A stretch of DNA of 64,000 nt from Nitrososphaerota archaeon (lineage in GTDB: Archaea; Thermoproteota; Nitrososphaeria; Nitrososphaerales; UBA183), in NCBI GenBank assembly GCA_029785235.1, contig JAFMAA010000003.1:6642-70641 (forward strand), written 5' to 3'. Made by a program: the position numbers and the translations under genes. The notes under the pieces were generated by a model that worked only from the letters and a program-made list of their open reading frames with translations, searched no databases and was not told the origin of the DNA. This document shows positions 7,569 to 16,372 of this stretch, piece after piece (the stretch's first letter is position 1; each line of letters opens with the position of its first letter).

Positions 7569-8571
7569 AGACAAGGCGCTGCTCCTCCATATTTCAGGGC
7601 CCGAGATGTCCGAGGTCATCCTTAACGACGCCGTAGCAGCCGGGGTGAGAGGGCTGGTCGTAGACCGGCCACTTTCGACATCAGTCCCACTGAACGGGCT
7701 CGATGTCTTCGAGGTCTCCGAAGGCGAAGGGGAGAACAAGGCTAGGTGGATTAAGGTAGCCGGGGCAGGCGACGTCGAAAGGGCGTTGACCGCAAGCACG
7801 TTGAGCCTGGCCTTCGTTGTCGTCGAGTGCTCCGACTGGCGCATCATCCCACTGGAGAACCTCATCGCGGAGTTCAGGCGCCGTGGACGCAAACTCTACG
7901 CCTACGCCGAATCGAAGGAACAGATTGAGACGGCTTTCTCCGTCCTTGAGCTAGGGGTCGACGGCGTCGTAATCCCATACTCTTCTATCGTCGAGGCCAA
8001 GAGGCTCTCCGTCAGAAGGGCAGAGCTCCCCCTCGAACCTGCCGAGGTGACAAGAGTAATGGATGCAGGGGTCGGAGACCGCGCATGCGTCGACACAACG
8101 TCGCTGCTGGAGGTAGGGGAAGGAATGCTCGTCGGGAGCAGGGGTGGGTTCTTCTTCCTCGTGCACGGAGAGACGATACCGTCGGAGTACATCGCCACCC
8201 GGCCCTTCAGGGTGAACGCAGGCGCGGTGCACAGCTATACTCTAGCCTCGGACGGGAAGACGAGGTACCTGTCGGAGCTCAAGCCCCCAGACACGGTCAC
8301 CATCGTGAGCAGCGGTGGAGGCAGCCGGGAGGCGTCGGTGGGAAGGGTCAAGATAGAGCGGCGGCCACTGGTGCTTGTGGATGCTAGGTCGAAGGCCGGT
8401 TCTGGGACGGTGATACTCCAGAAAGCCGAGACTATCCGTCTGGTGCGCCCCGGCGGGGGTGCGGTCTCAGTGACAGAACTAAAGACGGGAGACGCGGTCT
8501 TGGTTCACGTCGAGACAGCCAAAGCTAGGCACTTCGGGTTAGAGGTGGATGAGCATATCAACGAAAAGTAG
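7558..8571 (+). CDS. aroB': 3-Dehydroquinate synthase II (archaeal)
   Basis: A 337-residue enzyme that oxidatively deaminates and cyclises ADH to 3-dehydroquinate, using NAD. It matches the archaeal DHQ synthase II family, with VVDRPLSTSVPLNG early, then GEGMLVGSRGGFFFLVHGET and RPFRVNAGAVHSYTL in the centre. It ends with a beta-rich tail (VSVTELKTGDAVLVHVE). The frame is open further upstream, but ATG 7558 is chosen because it overlaps the aroA' end by 11 bases and gives the normal family start. It has no relation to the bacterial AroB fold. Confidence 0.93.
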   Translation: MLTEDKALLLHISGPEMSEVILNDAVAAGVRGLVVDRPLSTSVPLNGLDVFEVSEGEGENKARWIKVAGAGDVERALTASTLSLAFVVVECSDWRIIPLENLIAEFRRRGRKLYAYAESKEQIETAFSVLELGVDGVVIPYSSIVEAKRLSVRRAELPLEPAEVTRVMDAGVGDRACVDTTSLLEVGEGMLVGSRGGFFFLVHGETIPSEYIATRPFRVNAGAVHSYTLASDGKTRYLSELKPPDTVTIVSSGGGSREASVGRVKIERRPLVLVDARSKAGSGTVILQKAETIRLVRPGGGAVSVTELKTGDAVLVHVETAKARHFGLEVDEHINEK

Positions 8572-9274
8572 CGCGGTAGAGCTCGTCGCTCCCCCTATGG
8601 AGGGCCAGAAGACATTGGTGTGCACGTCCGTGTCGGCAAGAACACCAGCCGAACTGAGGGCCAAGGCGCAGAGGGCGTTCAACTCGGGGACAGATCTAGT
8701 CGAGTTCAGGCTGGACTCACTCAGGCCGTTCAGGTCTAAGGCGCAGGAAATCACAGAATTCTTGAGCAGGGCGATACTTACCGTAAGATCTCAGGGCGAG
8801 GGGGGAGACTTCGAGGGGAGGGAGCCAGACCGCCTGAACGCCATCAGGGCCTCCTGCGAACTGGGACCCGCCTATGTAGACGTCGAGCTCCGGACCCTCA
8901 GGGCTAATCACGACTTGGTCTCCGAACTGGCCGGCCAGAAACTCATCGTCTCTTGGCACGACAGTCTCCAGACTCCTCCCAAGGCCCGCCTAGCTTCTAT
9001 CCTAGCGGCCGCAAAGGCCTTCGGGGGCCTCGCGAAGCTGGTCCCCACCGCCAGAGAGGCATCAGACAACCTCGCTGTCCTGTCCCTGTATGGCTGTCGG
9101 GCCCCGGCGCCGATAGCATTCTGCATGGGTGAAGCGGGCGTGCTTTCAAGGGTCATGGCGATCGAACTGCGGACCCCCATCGTCTACGCTTCTCTCCCCG
9201 GGGAGCAGACCGCCCCCGGACAGCTCACCTTGTCCAAACTCCTGGCGCTGCGGAGGAAGCTGGGATGTGACTGA
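8549..9274 (+). CDS. aroD: 3-Dehydroquinate dehydratase, type I
   Basis: A 241-residue TIM-barrel enzyme that dehydrates dehydroquinate to dehydroshikimate through a lysine Schiff base. The sequence shows DLVEFRLDSL, the general-base histidine His137 in LIVSWHDSL and the Schiff-base lysine Lys163 in GLAKLVPTA. The end carries SLPGEQTAPGQL, a family signature. It overlaps the end of aroB' by 23 bases; ATG 8598 is another possible start. The downstream aroE begins 8 bases before its stop. Confidence 0.95.
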   Translation: MSISTKSSAVELVAPPMEGQKTLVCTSVSARTPAELRAKAQRAFNSGTDLVEFRLDSLRPFRSKAQEITEFLSRAILTVRSQGEGGDFEGREPDRLNAIRASCELGPAYVDVELRTLRANHDLVSELAGQKLIVSWHDSLQTPPKARLASILAAAKAFGGLAKLVPTAREASDNLAVLSLYGCRAPAPIAFCMGEAGVLSRVMAIELRTPIVYASLPGEQTAPGQLTLSKLLALRRKLGCD

Positions 9275-10103
9275 CCGGTACCTACTGCTGGGCGAGGACG
9301 TCAACGCCTCGCCTTCTCCCACAATGATGAACGCGGCCTTTGTTGCCATTGGCGTGGACGCGACATACGACGCCATCAGCGTTCCGCCCTCAGGCCTGGA
9401 CGACGCCTTCGGCAGGGTCAAGGATGACGGAGTCCAGGGCCTGAACGTCACCATGCCCCACAAGGCAGCAGTGATGCATCTGCTCGATTCGCTAGACGAA
9501 GTCTCGGCTAGCGTGGGCGCGGTGAATACGGTGAACGCCGAGCGAGGGGAGTATCGTGGGTACAACACTGATGTCGACGGAATCATCGAGCCGCTCGTGG
9601 CCCGCAATCTCCCGCCATTCCGCCACGCAGTCGCCCTAGGGACAGGTGGGGCGGCCAGGGCTTTCTGTGCTGCTGTGCACCAGACTGGGTCCCGCTCGCT
9701 GACGTTCTTGTCGAGAGACCCCAAGAAACGACAAATCTTCTTGGAGAGCCTGACGGCGGCTTTTCCTAGCATGAACCTGCGCGTCCTTTCGTACCACGAC
9801 GCCAAGTCCCAGCGCCCCGACCTGCTCTTCAACGCGTCGCCAGCCGGCTCAGGAGGGAGGCCCCTCCCGGGCGAAGTCTCGCTTCTGATGGATTCGAGAC
9901 CTGTCGTGTTCGACGCGGTCTACTCCCCGGTGGAGACCGAGCTGATGCGACTAGCTTCGGCCAGGGGCTGCACAGCAATTCACGGGTACGAGATGCTCCT
10001 TGCCCAGGCCATCAAGGCGCTGAAGATATGGACGGGGAGACAATGTCCAGCAGAACCTGTTAGGGAAGCGCTTCTTGCCTCCTTGGGGGTGGCGGCGATC
10101 TGA
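9267..10103 (+). CDS. aroE: Shikimate dehydrogenase
   Basis: A 278-residue NADPH enzyme that reduces dehydroshikimate to shikimate. It contains the substrate-site NVTMPHKAAVM and NTDVDG blocks and the nucleotide-binding ALGTGGAARAF loop. The C-terminal HGYEMLLAQAIKALKIWTG matches the family end. GTG 9267 is chosen as start because it gives YLLLGEDVNASPSP at the usual distance and overlaps aroD by 8 bases. The TGA stop forms a CTGA overlap with the shikimate kinase frame. Confidence 0.95.
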   Translation: MTDRYLLLGEDVNASPSPTMMNAAFVAIGVDATYDAISVPPSGLDDAFGRVKDDGVQGLNVTMPHKAAVMHLLDSLDEVSASVGAVNTVNAERGEYRGYNTDVDGIIEPLVARNLPPFRHAVALGTGGAARAFCAAVHQTGSRSLTFLSRDPKKRQIFLESLTAAFPSMNLRVLSYHDAKSQRPDLLFNASPAGSGGRPLPGEVSLLMDSRPVVFDAVYSPVETELMRLASARGCTAIHGYEMLLAQAIKALKIWTGRQCPAEPVREALLASLGVAAI

Positions 10104-10972
10104 TCGGAAGAGCCACCGCCATGGGTGCGGTCAGCATCGTCAACGCGATAGCGAGCGGCCGCGGAGCCTCATTCGCAGTGGACCTCCCCACGACAGCCAC
10201 GGTCGCGGTCCGCGAAGGGCGCGGCAGGTGGACGGGTTTGACGAACGGCAGGCCTGCTACCTCCACTCTGCTTCAGCAGACTGTGAGGAAGGCAATCGGG
10301 ACTCTGGGAAAGGACCCCAACAGATACTCCGGCCGGATAGAGACTGAGACATCAGCCCCAGTGGGCGTAGGCCTCAAGACCTCCTCCTCTTCATCCGTCG
10401 CGGCCGCCCTAGCAACCTTCTCCGCGTTCGGAAGGCATAACTATGAACCTGAACAAATCCTCGAATGCAGCGTTTCGGCTTCCCTCGCCAGCGGGACAAG
10501 CGTCACCGGGGCGATGGACGACGCAGCGGCATGCCTCCTCGGCGGCGGGGTTCTCACTGACAACCGTTCGAACAGCGTCGTAGCCAGGGTAAGACTGGGA
10601 AGACCACTTGTTGTCATCATCAGAATCCCAGACGACGGGAGCAGGAGGGCCTCCGTCCCCACGTCCGAGGTAAGACGCTTCGCAAAACTAGCGGACTCCA
10701 TCTTCGACCAGGCCAGACGGGGGAGAATTTGGAAGGCCATGATTTTGAACGGGTCACTTTACAGCGCAATCTACGGCTATCCGAACTCTGATGCCCTCGA
10801 AGCACTTGAGAACGGAGCACTAGGCGCCGGCCTCTCGGGGACCGGCCCCGCCGTGGCTTGCGTGTTCGACGACGTCGCCGCGGCAGAGAACCTCGAAAGC
10901 AACTGGAAGGAGATCGGGGGCATGACGGTCAGGACGAAGACCTCCGATGGAGGGGCCACGATTGGTCGCTAG
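10100..10972 (+). CDS. aroK: Shikimate kinase, archaeal GHMP type
   Basis: This kinase phosphorylates shikimate at O-3 and belongs to the GHMP (homoserine kinase-like) superfamily, unrelated to bacterial AroK. It shows the ATP-binding TSAPVGVGLKTSSSSSVAAA loop and LSGTGPAVACVF near the end. The family's conserved start, GRATAxGAxSIVNAI, begins before the first ATG (10121). The best start is therefore CTG 10100, which overlaps the aroE stop as CTGA and gives 290 residues. With ATG 10121 the protein has 283 residues and loses the GRATA strand. No ATG, GTG or TTG exists in between. The pattern recurs at 45139 and 49862. Confidence 0.9.
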   Translation: MIGRATAMGAVSIVNAIASGRGASFAVDLPTTATVAVREGRGRWTGLTNGRPATSTLLQQTVRKAIGTLGKDPNRYSGRIETETSAPVGVGLKTSSSSSVAAALATFSAFGRHNYEPEQILECSVSASLASGTSVTGAMDDAAACLLGGGVLTDNRSNSVVARVRLGRPLVVIIRIPDDGSRRASVPTSEVRRFAKLADSIFDQARRGRIWKAMILNGSLYSAIYGYPNSDALEALENGALGAGLSGTGPAVACVFDDVAAAENLESNWKEIGGMTVRTKTSDGGATIGR

Positions 10973-12251
10973 GGCGACTCTGGTGTCACGCGGGCCGCTC
11001 GACGGGAGCGTCAGGGTCCCTCCCAGCAAGAGCTATACTCACAGGTCAGTGCTCATGGCCAGCCTTTCGCCTGGGGTGAGCAGGGTCAAGAACCCCCTCC
11101 GCTCCAGGGACACTATCGCCACCGTCGAGGCGTGCAGGGCTATGGGCGCTGATGTAGCAGACTCGGGGTCCGATCTCGCCATAACCGGAGCAGAACCCAG
11201 GGCGGCGGTGAAGGATGTGAATGTCGAGAACTCAGGGACAACACTCAGGTTCATGACCTCAGCCTTCGCCCTCCCACTTCGAGGGAGGACAGTGCTCACG
11301 GGGGATGCGAGCGTTCGCATGAGGCCGATGCAAGGCCTCCTAGACGCGCTAGCTCAGCTCGGGGCAGAGGCGCACTCTGTCGCTGGGAACGGCTGCGCCC
11401 CCGTCGTCGTCGGAGAGGGAGGCATGCGAGGAGGGCAGGCCACCCTCCGTGGGGACGTTTCGTCGCAGTTCGTCTCCTCGATTCTCATATCCGCGCCGCT
11501 AGCGAGAGAGGACTCCTATCTGACGGTCGTCGACGCAGTCTCAAGGCCCTACATCGATGCGACCCTAAATCTCTCTGAGCTGCACGGCATACGCATCGAA
11601 CGAAACGGCTATGAGCGCTTTGTAATCCAGGCGGCCCAACAGTACCGCCTCGCCGACTTCGCCGTCCCCGCTGACTTCAGTTCCGCAGCCTTCGTCATGG
11701 CTGCGACCGCTCTGGCAGGGGGCAGAGTCGAACTCTTGGGCCTCGGGGGTGGGCTCCCCCAGGCAGACTCTGCGATTCTGAAGATACTCGGGGACCTGGG
11801 TGCAAGGATTGAACTCAGGTCTGACTCGGTGATGGTGTGCGCACAAGGCGATGGGCTCAAGGGAGGGTCTTTCTACCTTGGCGACTGTCCCGATCTACTG
11901 CCCGTGCTTGCCGCCTTGGCCCTGAAGTGCGAAGAGCCGCTGCGGATGTACGGTGTCGCCCACGCTCGGCTGAAAGAGACTGACAGGCTCAGTGTCCTAG
12001 CGCGGGAGCTCTCCAAGATAGGGGCGAGGGTCGAAGAACACTCCGATGGGTTGACGGTAACGAGGCCTCGCGAGTTCACCCATTCTAATCTGGACGCCCA
12101 CGGCGACCACAGGATGTTCATGGCTTTCGCTCTGGCCTCGCTCCTCGTACCGGGGGGAGTCCCAGTGATAGGTGTGGAGAGCCTCGATGTGTCATATCCG
12201 GGTTTCCTCTCCGACATGGAGCAGATCGGAGTCGGGGTCGCTGTGGGTTGA
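10947..12251 (+). CDS. aroA: 3-Phosphoshikimate 1-carboxyvinyltransferase (EPSP synthase)
   Basis: A 434-residue enzyme that transfers enolpyruvate from PEP to shikimate 3-phosphate. Visible landmarks are VRVPPSKSYTHRSVLMASL (substrate lysine and serine), ENSGTTLRFM, the RMRPMQGLLDAL block, GDVSSQFVSSILISAP and the C-terminal RLKETDRLSVLARELSKIG and DHRMFMAFALASL. The length is normal. ATG 10947 overlaps aroK by 26 bases; TTG 10962 is another possible start. It shares a TTGA overlap with aroC downstream. Confidence 0.95.
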   Translation: MEGPRLVARATLVSRGPLDGSVRVPPSKSYTHRSVLMASLSPGVSRVKNPLRSRDTIATVEACRAMGADVADSGSDLAITGAEPRAAVKDVNVENSGTTLRFMTSAFALPLRGRTVLTGDASVRMRPMQGLLDALAQLGAEAHSVAGNGCAPVVVGEGGMRGGQATLRGDVSSQFVSSILISAPLAREDSYLTVVDAVSRPYIDATLNLSELHGIRIERNGYERFVIQAAQQYRLADFAVPADFSSAAFVMAATALAGGRVELLGLGGGLPQADSAILKILGDLGARIELRSDSVMVCAQGDGLKGGSFYLGDCPDLLPVLAALALKCEEPLRMYGVAHARLKETDRLSVLARELSKIGARVEEHSDGLTVTRPREFTHSNLDAHGDHRMFMAFALASLLVPGGVPVIGVESLDVSYPGFLSDMEQIGVGVAVG

Positions 12252-13351
12252 GCGGGAACATCATAGGCGAAAGGTTCCTGCTGGTCACCTTCGGCGAAAG
12301 CCATGGGAAGGTAGTCGGCGCGGTCTTGGACGGATGCCCTGCGGGCCTGGCTCTGAGGGAAGAAGACATCCAGGCGGAACTCGACCTGAGAAGGCCGGGC
12401 CAGTCGATAGTCACTTCCCAGAGGAAGGAGGAGGACAGAGTGGAGATAATGTCCGGGGTCTTCAACGGCCGCACCACCGGCGCTCCGATAATGATGCTCA
12501 TCAGGAACGGGGACAAGGACTCAAGGCCCTACGACGCGATGGTGAACTCCCCCCGCCCAGGCCATGCAGACCTAGTCGCGAGGCTGAAGTACGGAGGATT
12601 CAACGACTATCGGGGGGGAGGCAGGTTCTCCGGAAGGATCACGGCGTCCTTCGTGATGGGCGGAGCCGTGGCGAAGAAGCTCCTGCACGAGGTGCTGGGG
12701 GTGGAGGTCATCGCCTATTCGCTGGAGATCGGCGGGGTTCGCGCCGAGAGGTTTGACGTGGACACAGCCAGGAAGAACCGATATGAGAACGATGCCCGAG
12801 CTCCCACGACCGAAGCCGCGGTCCTGATGAAGAAGAAGATAATCGAGGCCCGCGGGAGAGGGAACAGCCTCGGCGGCATCGTCGAATGCGTGGCGCTTAA
12901 CGTTCCGCCCGGCTTAGGCGAACCTGTCTTCGCATCCTTGGACTCTGACCTCGCACGGATGGCCCTCTCAATCCCCGCCGTCAAGGGCGTGGAGTTTGGC
13001 TCCGGGTTCGCTTCGGTCAGACTCAGGGGGACTGAGAACAACGACGAGTATTACTTCCAAGGCGACAGGGTCGTGACGAAAACGAACAACTCCGGGGGAA
13101 TCCTCGGGGGGCTTTCGAATGGGATGCCCGTCGTGTACAGGGTCGCCTTCAAACCGGCATCGTCCGTTGCATCCAAGCAGACGACGGTCGACCTAGCCTC
13201 CAGGAAGGAGGTGGAGCTCATAGTGCCGGGGCGCCACGATCCGACGGTGGTCCCCAGGGCTGTCCCGGTGGTTGAAAATGCGACTGCACTCGTGCTCGCA
13301 GACCATGCAATCAGAGCGGGGAAGATTCCCCCGGTGCTCAGGGGACCATGA
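12248..13351 (+). CDS. aroC: Chorismate synthase
   Basis: A 367-residue FMN-dependent lyase that makes chorismate from EPSP. The family signatures are clear: FGESHGKVVGAVLDGCPAGL, the RPGQSIVTSQRKEEDRVEI block, RPGHADLVARLKYG, DYRGGGRFSGRITA and the late GRHDPTVVPRAVPVVE. The start is TTG 12248, overlapping the aroA stop as TTGA, and its own stop overlaps the next gene as ATGA. This gene completes the chorismate pathway within the operon. Confidence 0.96.
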   Translation: MSGNIIGERFLLVTFGESHGKVVGAVLDGCPAGLALREEDIQAELDLRRPGQSIVTSQRKEEDRVEIMSGVFNGRTTGAPIMMLIRNGDKDSRPYDAMVNSPRPGHADLVARLKYGGFNDYRGGGRFSGRITASFVMGGAVAKKLLHEVLGVEVIAYSLEIGGVRAERFDVDTARKNRYENDARAPTTEAAVLMKKKIIEARGRGNSLGGIVECVALNVPPGLGEPVFASLDSDLARMALSIPAVKGVEFGSGFASVRLRGTENNDEYYFQGDRVVTKTNNSGGILGGLSNGMPVVYRVAFKPASSVASKQTTVDLASRKEVELIVPGRHDPTVVPRAVPVVENATALVLADHAIRAGKIPPVLRGP

Positions 13352-14748
13352 CAGAGACGAAGCCGGAGCCTGGAATAGACGACCTCCGCGCCAAGATATC
13401 CGAGACCACCAGAGAGGTCATCAGGCTTGTCGGCCGCAGGAACAGCCTGGCCCGCGAAGTAGGGAGGCTGAAGGCCATGGGGTCCATCCCCATCGAGGAC
13501 GACGCCGTCGAGGACTCCCTGCTCAGGGATGTGACAGAGGAGTGCGACCGCGCCGGAGTGGAAAGGAGCGCAGGCCTGAAGATGCTCGCCCTTCTCCTCG
13601 CCGAGTCCAAGAAGGCCCAGGGGGTACAGGCACGGCAATCTGGGCCGAGCCCCATGTCGGTCTTCGCCAAAGCCATCGAGCTGCAGAGAGGAGGGGCGAG
13701 ACTGATACGCCTCGACGTGGGCGAGCCTGACTTCAAGCCGCCCCCGGCTGTCATCGAAGCGTGTTCAGAGGCCCTGTTCGGCTTCAAGACGCACTACACC
13801 GAAGCGAAGGGTATCCCGGAGCTCCTATCCGCACTCAGGGGTTACCTGCGAAGGAAGAGCGGCTTCACAGCAGATGAGGACGAGGTCGCGGTGACCCCTA
13901 GCGGAAGGTTCGCCGTATACGCAAGCCTCTCCGCGTTAGTTTCTGAAGGGGACAGCGCCATCGTCCCAGAGCCCAACTGGCCCGCCTACCGCGAAGCCCT
14001 TCAGCACCTGGGAGTGAAGCCCATCATAGTCCGAAGCAGGCTTGAGAACGGCTGGTCGCTCTCACCCAGCGAAGTGGAGGGGGCAATCCGCCCCAACACC
14101 AAGGCGATAATCCTGAGCTACCCCAACAACCCGACTGGCAAGGTGTTATCCCCAGAGGCCTTCAGGGAGGTGGTCCAGATCGCTGACGATCGCGGCCTCA
14201 CGGTGGTAAGCGACGAGATATACAACGAGTACTCGTCAAAGCCCTGTCCAAGCGTCCTCCGTACGGTCCCTAGGAAATTCGTGATGACCTCGTCCTTCTC
14301 GAAGACCTGGGCGATGACCGGGTTCAGGATAGGCTACGTCGTCTCCAGCAAAGACATCGTCGCCAGGGTAACAAGCATGATCTCGTTGATGTTTTCTTCG
14401 GTCCCCGAGTTCATTCAATACGGGGCCATCAGGGCTCTCGACTCGGACGCCGAAGTCAAGACGAACGTGACGGAGATGAAGGAAAGGATTGAAGCCGTCT
14501 CAAAGGAGCTGGACAGGATTGAATCATTGGAGTACTTCAAGCCCGACGGCGCCATGTACTTCTTCCCGCGGCTAAGGAAACGGGGACTGACGGGAAGGAA
14601 GTTCGTCGAACGCCTCCTCCAGAAGGGGGTCACCGTAACCCCTGGCGCCGCCTTCGGGGCCTATGAAGACTTCTTCCGAATCTCCTTAGGCCAACCCAAG
14701 GAGACTATCATCGAAGGAGTGAGGAGGATGGGTGACCTACTCGCTTGA
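13348..14748 (+). CDS. Chorismate mutase (AroQ)-class I aminotransferase fusion
   Basis: A 466-residue two-domain protein. Residues about 8-92 form an AroQ-type chorismate mutase helix bundle (IDDLRAKISETTREVIRLVG, RNSLAREVGRLKAMG, IEDDAVEDSLL, SKKAQ). The arginine usual before the catalytic Glu in the DxxRE-type turn is Val here. Residues about 100-466 form a PLP fold-type I aminotransferase with SYPNNPTGKV, VVSDEIYNEYS and the PLP lysine Lys319 in SSFSKTWAMTGFRIGYV. The likely role is to make prephenate and then transaminate prephenate, phenylpyruvate or hydroxyphenylpyruvate. It lies between aroC and tyrA with 4-base overlaps on both sides. No stop or frame change separates the domains, so the fusion looks genuine. 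Confidence 0.9.
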   Translation: MTETKPEPGIDDLRAKISETTREVIRLVGRRNSLAREVGRLKAMGSIPIEDDAVEDSLLRDVTEECDRAGVERSAGLKMLALLLAESKKAQGVQARQSGPSPMSVFAKAIELQRGGARLIRLDVGEPDFKPPPAVIEACSEALFGFKTHYTEAKGIPELLSALRGYLRRKSGFTADEDEVAVTPSGRFAVYASLSALVSEGDSAIVPEPNWPAYREALQHLGVKPIIVRSRLENGWSLSPSEVEGAIRPNTKAIILSYPNNPTGKVLSPEAFREVVQIADDRGLTVVSDEIYNEYSSKPCPSVLRTVPRKFVMTSSFSKTWAMTGFRIGYVVSSKDIVARVTSMISLMFSSVPEFIQYGAIRALDSDAEVKTNVTEMKERIEAVSKELDRIESLEYFKPDGAMYFFPRLRKRGLTGRKFVERLLQKGVTVTPGAAFGAYEDFFRISLGQPKETIIEGVRRMGDLLA

Positions 14749-15572
14749 GGGTCGCCGTCCTAGGCTCCGCCGGAGCCATGGGCTCATATTTCGTAGAATA
14801 CTTCCGACGCCTAGGTCACACGGTCGCGGGATCTGATGTACAACGAACAGGCTCCCTGCTTCAGGCCGGTACTGTCTCTTCCAACCTAGGTGCCGTCAGA
14901 CAGGCCGACCTCGTCCTCCTCGCCGTCCCTCTCTGGGACACCCTCAAAGTAGCCAGGGAGATTAAACCTGCCCTGAAGCGCGGCTGCACGCTCGTCGAAA
15001 TCACGTCAATCAAAGGGACGACGCTGGCCCAGCTCGAGAAGATCGCGTCTTCCTGCGATGCCTCCCTGCTCTCTCTCCACCCAATGTTCGGACCATCATC
15101 GAGGTCGAAGGCACCTAGGATACTGGTGGTGGGAAAGGGCAGAGACCTGGAGACCGCAAGGGGGATTTTCAAGGGGGCGGAACTTACCTTGGTCGGGGCA
15201 GAAGATCACGACCGGCTTGTGGCATACGCACTCTCGCTAGTGCACCTTACCAACCTGGCCTTCGCCATGGCGGTGGCGAATGGTCCAGGTCTGAAAAAGC
15301 TCCAGAAGTCCGCCCCGCCTTTCGCCTCAGCCCAGCTGGACCTCGTTAAGGCAGTCCTCCTGCAGGGCCCTGAACTCTACTTCTACATCGATACCATGAA
15401 CAGGTCAGTCACGGACGCCCTCTCCTCGACCATCAACGAGCTCTCTACACTGAGGGCCATCATCGCGAAGAAAGACTCGAAGGCCTTCGTCAGCGAATTC
15501 TCAAGGCTCCTGCGCCAGTTCAGGAAGTCGGAGTTGGAGGCTTCCCTCGCCAAGGTCTATGCGAAATCCTAG
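14745..15572 (+). CDS. tyrA: Prephenate dehydrogenase
   Basis: A 275-residue NAD(P)-dependent enzyme that converts prephenate (or arogenate) toward tyrosine. It opens with a Rossmann motif (VAVLGSAGAMGSYF) and has ITSIKGTTLAQLEK and LLSLHPMFGPSSRSKAPRIL, the family's substrate-binding His-Pro-Met-Phe-Gly block. A helical dimerisation domain fills the C-terminal half. It lacks a mutase or ACT domain. The start is TTG 14745, overlapping the upstream stop as TTGA. It is the last gene of the operon, and its stop overlaps the stop of the converging trpA. Confidence 0.93.
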   Translation: MRVAVLGSAGAMGSYFVEYFRRLGHTVAGSDVQRTGSLLQAGTVSSNLGAVRQADLVLLAVPLWDTLKVAREIKPALKRGCTLVEITSIKGTTLAQLEKIASSCDASLLSLHPMFGPSSRSKAPRILVVGKGRDLETARGIFKGAELTLVGAEDHDRLVAYALSLVHLTNLAFAMAVANGPGLKKLQKSAPPFASAQLDLVKAVLLQGPELYFYIDTMNRSVTDALSSTINELSTLRAIIAKKDSKAFVSEFSRLLRQFRKSELEASLAKVYAKS

Positions 15573-16372
15573 GCGGACCTTGCAGCGAGTTTCATGGATC
15601 TGACGTAGGCTTCAATCCTGCCAAGAGCCTCATCCTCGCCGCTGTCGACTGAGGCCACCATGTCAACTATCGCGCTTCCTACTATGGCCGCGTCAGCACC
15701 GGCTCCTATCACAGCTCTGACGTGCTCAGGCTTGGAGATGCCAAAACCGACCCCCAAGGGGACCTTCCCTCGCGTAAACCCGTTCGCGAACTTGACAAGC
15801 CTGATCGCGTTGTCCTTCAGTTGCTCTCTCGCCCCTGTGACTCCGAGCACCGAAACCAGATATAGGAATCCGGACGTGTTCGCGACTATCTCCTTCATGC
15901 GCTCCTCACCGGTGGTGGGGGCAGCGAGCAGGACAGAGTCAATCCCTCTAGCGCGCGCCACATCGCCGAACTTTTTGGCCTCGTCTAGGGGGAGGTCGGG
16001 CACAATCACCCCGTCGACCCCACTTCTTCTGGCAGCATCGAGGAAGGCGGCTGGGCCCTTAGCGAGTATCGGGTTGAAGTATGTCATCACCACCACTGGG
16101 ACGTCGCGAGTCTTCTTCACATATGACGCAATACGAAGCACATCCGCTGGCTTCGTACCAGATTTGAGCGCTCGAACCCCTGCAGCCTGAATCGACCTGC
16201 CATCGGCTATGGGATCAGAGAACGGGATGCCTAGCTCGATGATGTCCGCCCCGCCCCTCAGGACCGCTTCCGCGACCCCCACCGAAGCCTCCAGGTCTGG
16301 ATCTCCGCCCATTACATAGGCCACAAGGGCTCCACCATCGATCGAGTCGAACATCTCTCGTATTCTGCTCAT
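15569..16372 (-). CDS. trpA: Tryptophan synthase alpha chain
   Basis: A 267-residue TIM-barrel subunit that cleaves indole-3-glycerol phosphate to indole. It shows [20 protein letters not shown] (catalytic Glu), [15 protein letters not shown] (catalytic Asp), [11 protein letters not shown] and [11 protein letters not shown]. The start is ATG 16372, overlapping the trpB stop as ATGA; the frame is open further upstream, inside trpB. It ends the trpEGDCFBA operon. Confidence 0.95.
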   Translation of the reverse strand: MSRIREMFDSIDGGALVAYVMGGDPDLEASVGVAEAVLRGGADIIELGIPFSDPIADGRSIQAAGVRALKSGTKPADVLRIASYVKKTRDVPVVVMTYFNPILAKGPAAFLDAARRSGVDGVIVPDLPLDEAKKFGDVARARGIDSVLLAAPTTGEERMKEIVANTSGFLYLVSVLGVTGAREQLKDNAIRLVKFANGFTRGKVPLGVGFGISKPEHVRAVIGAGADAAIVGSAIVDMVASVDSGEDEALGRIEAYVRSMKLAARSA

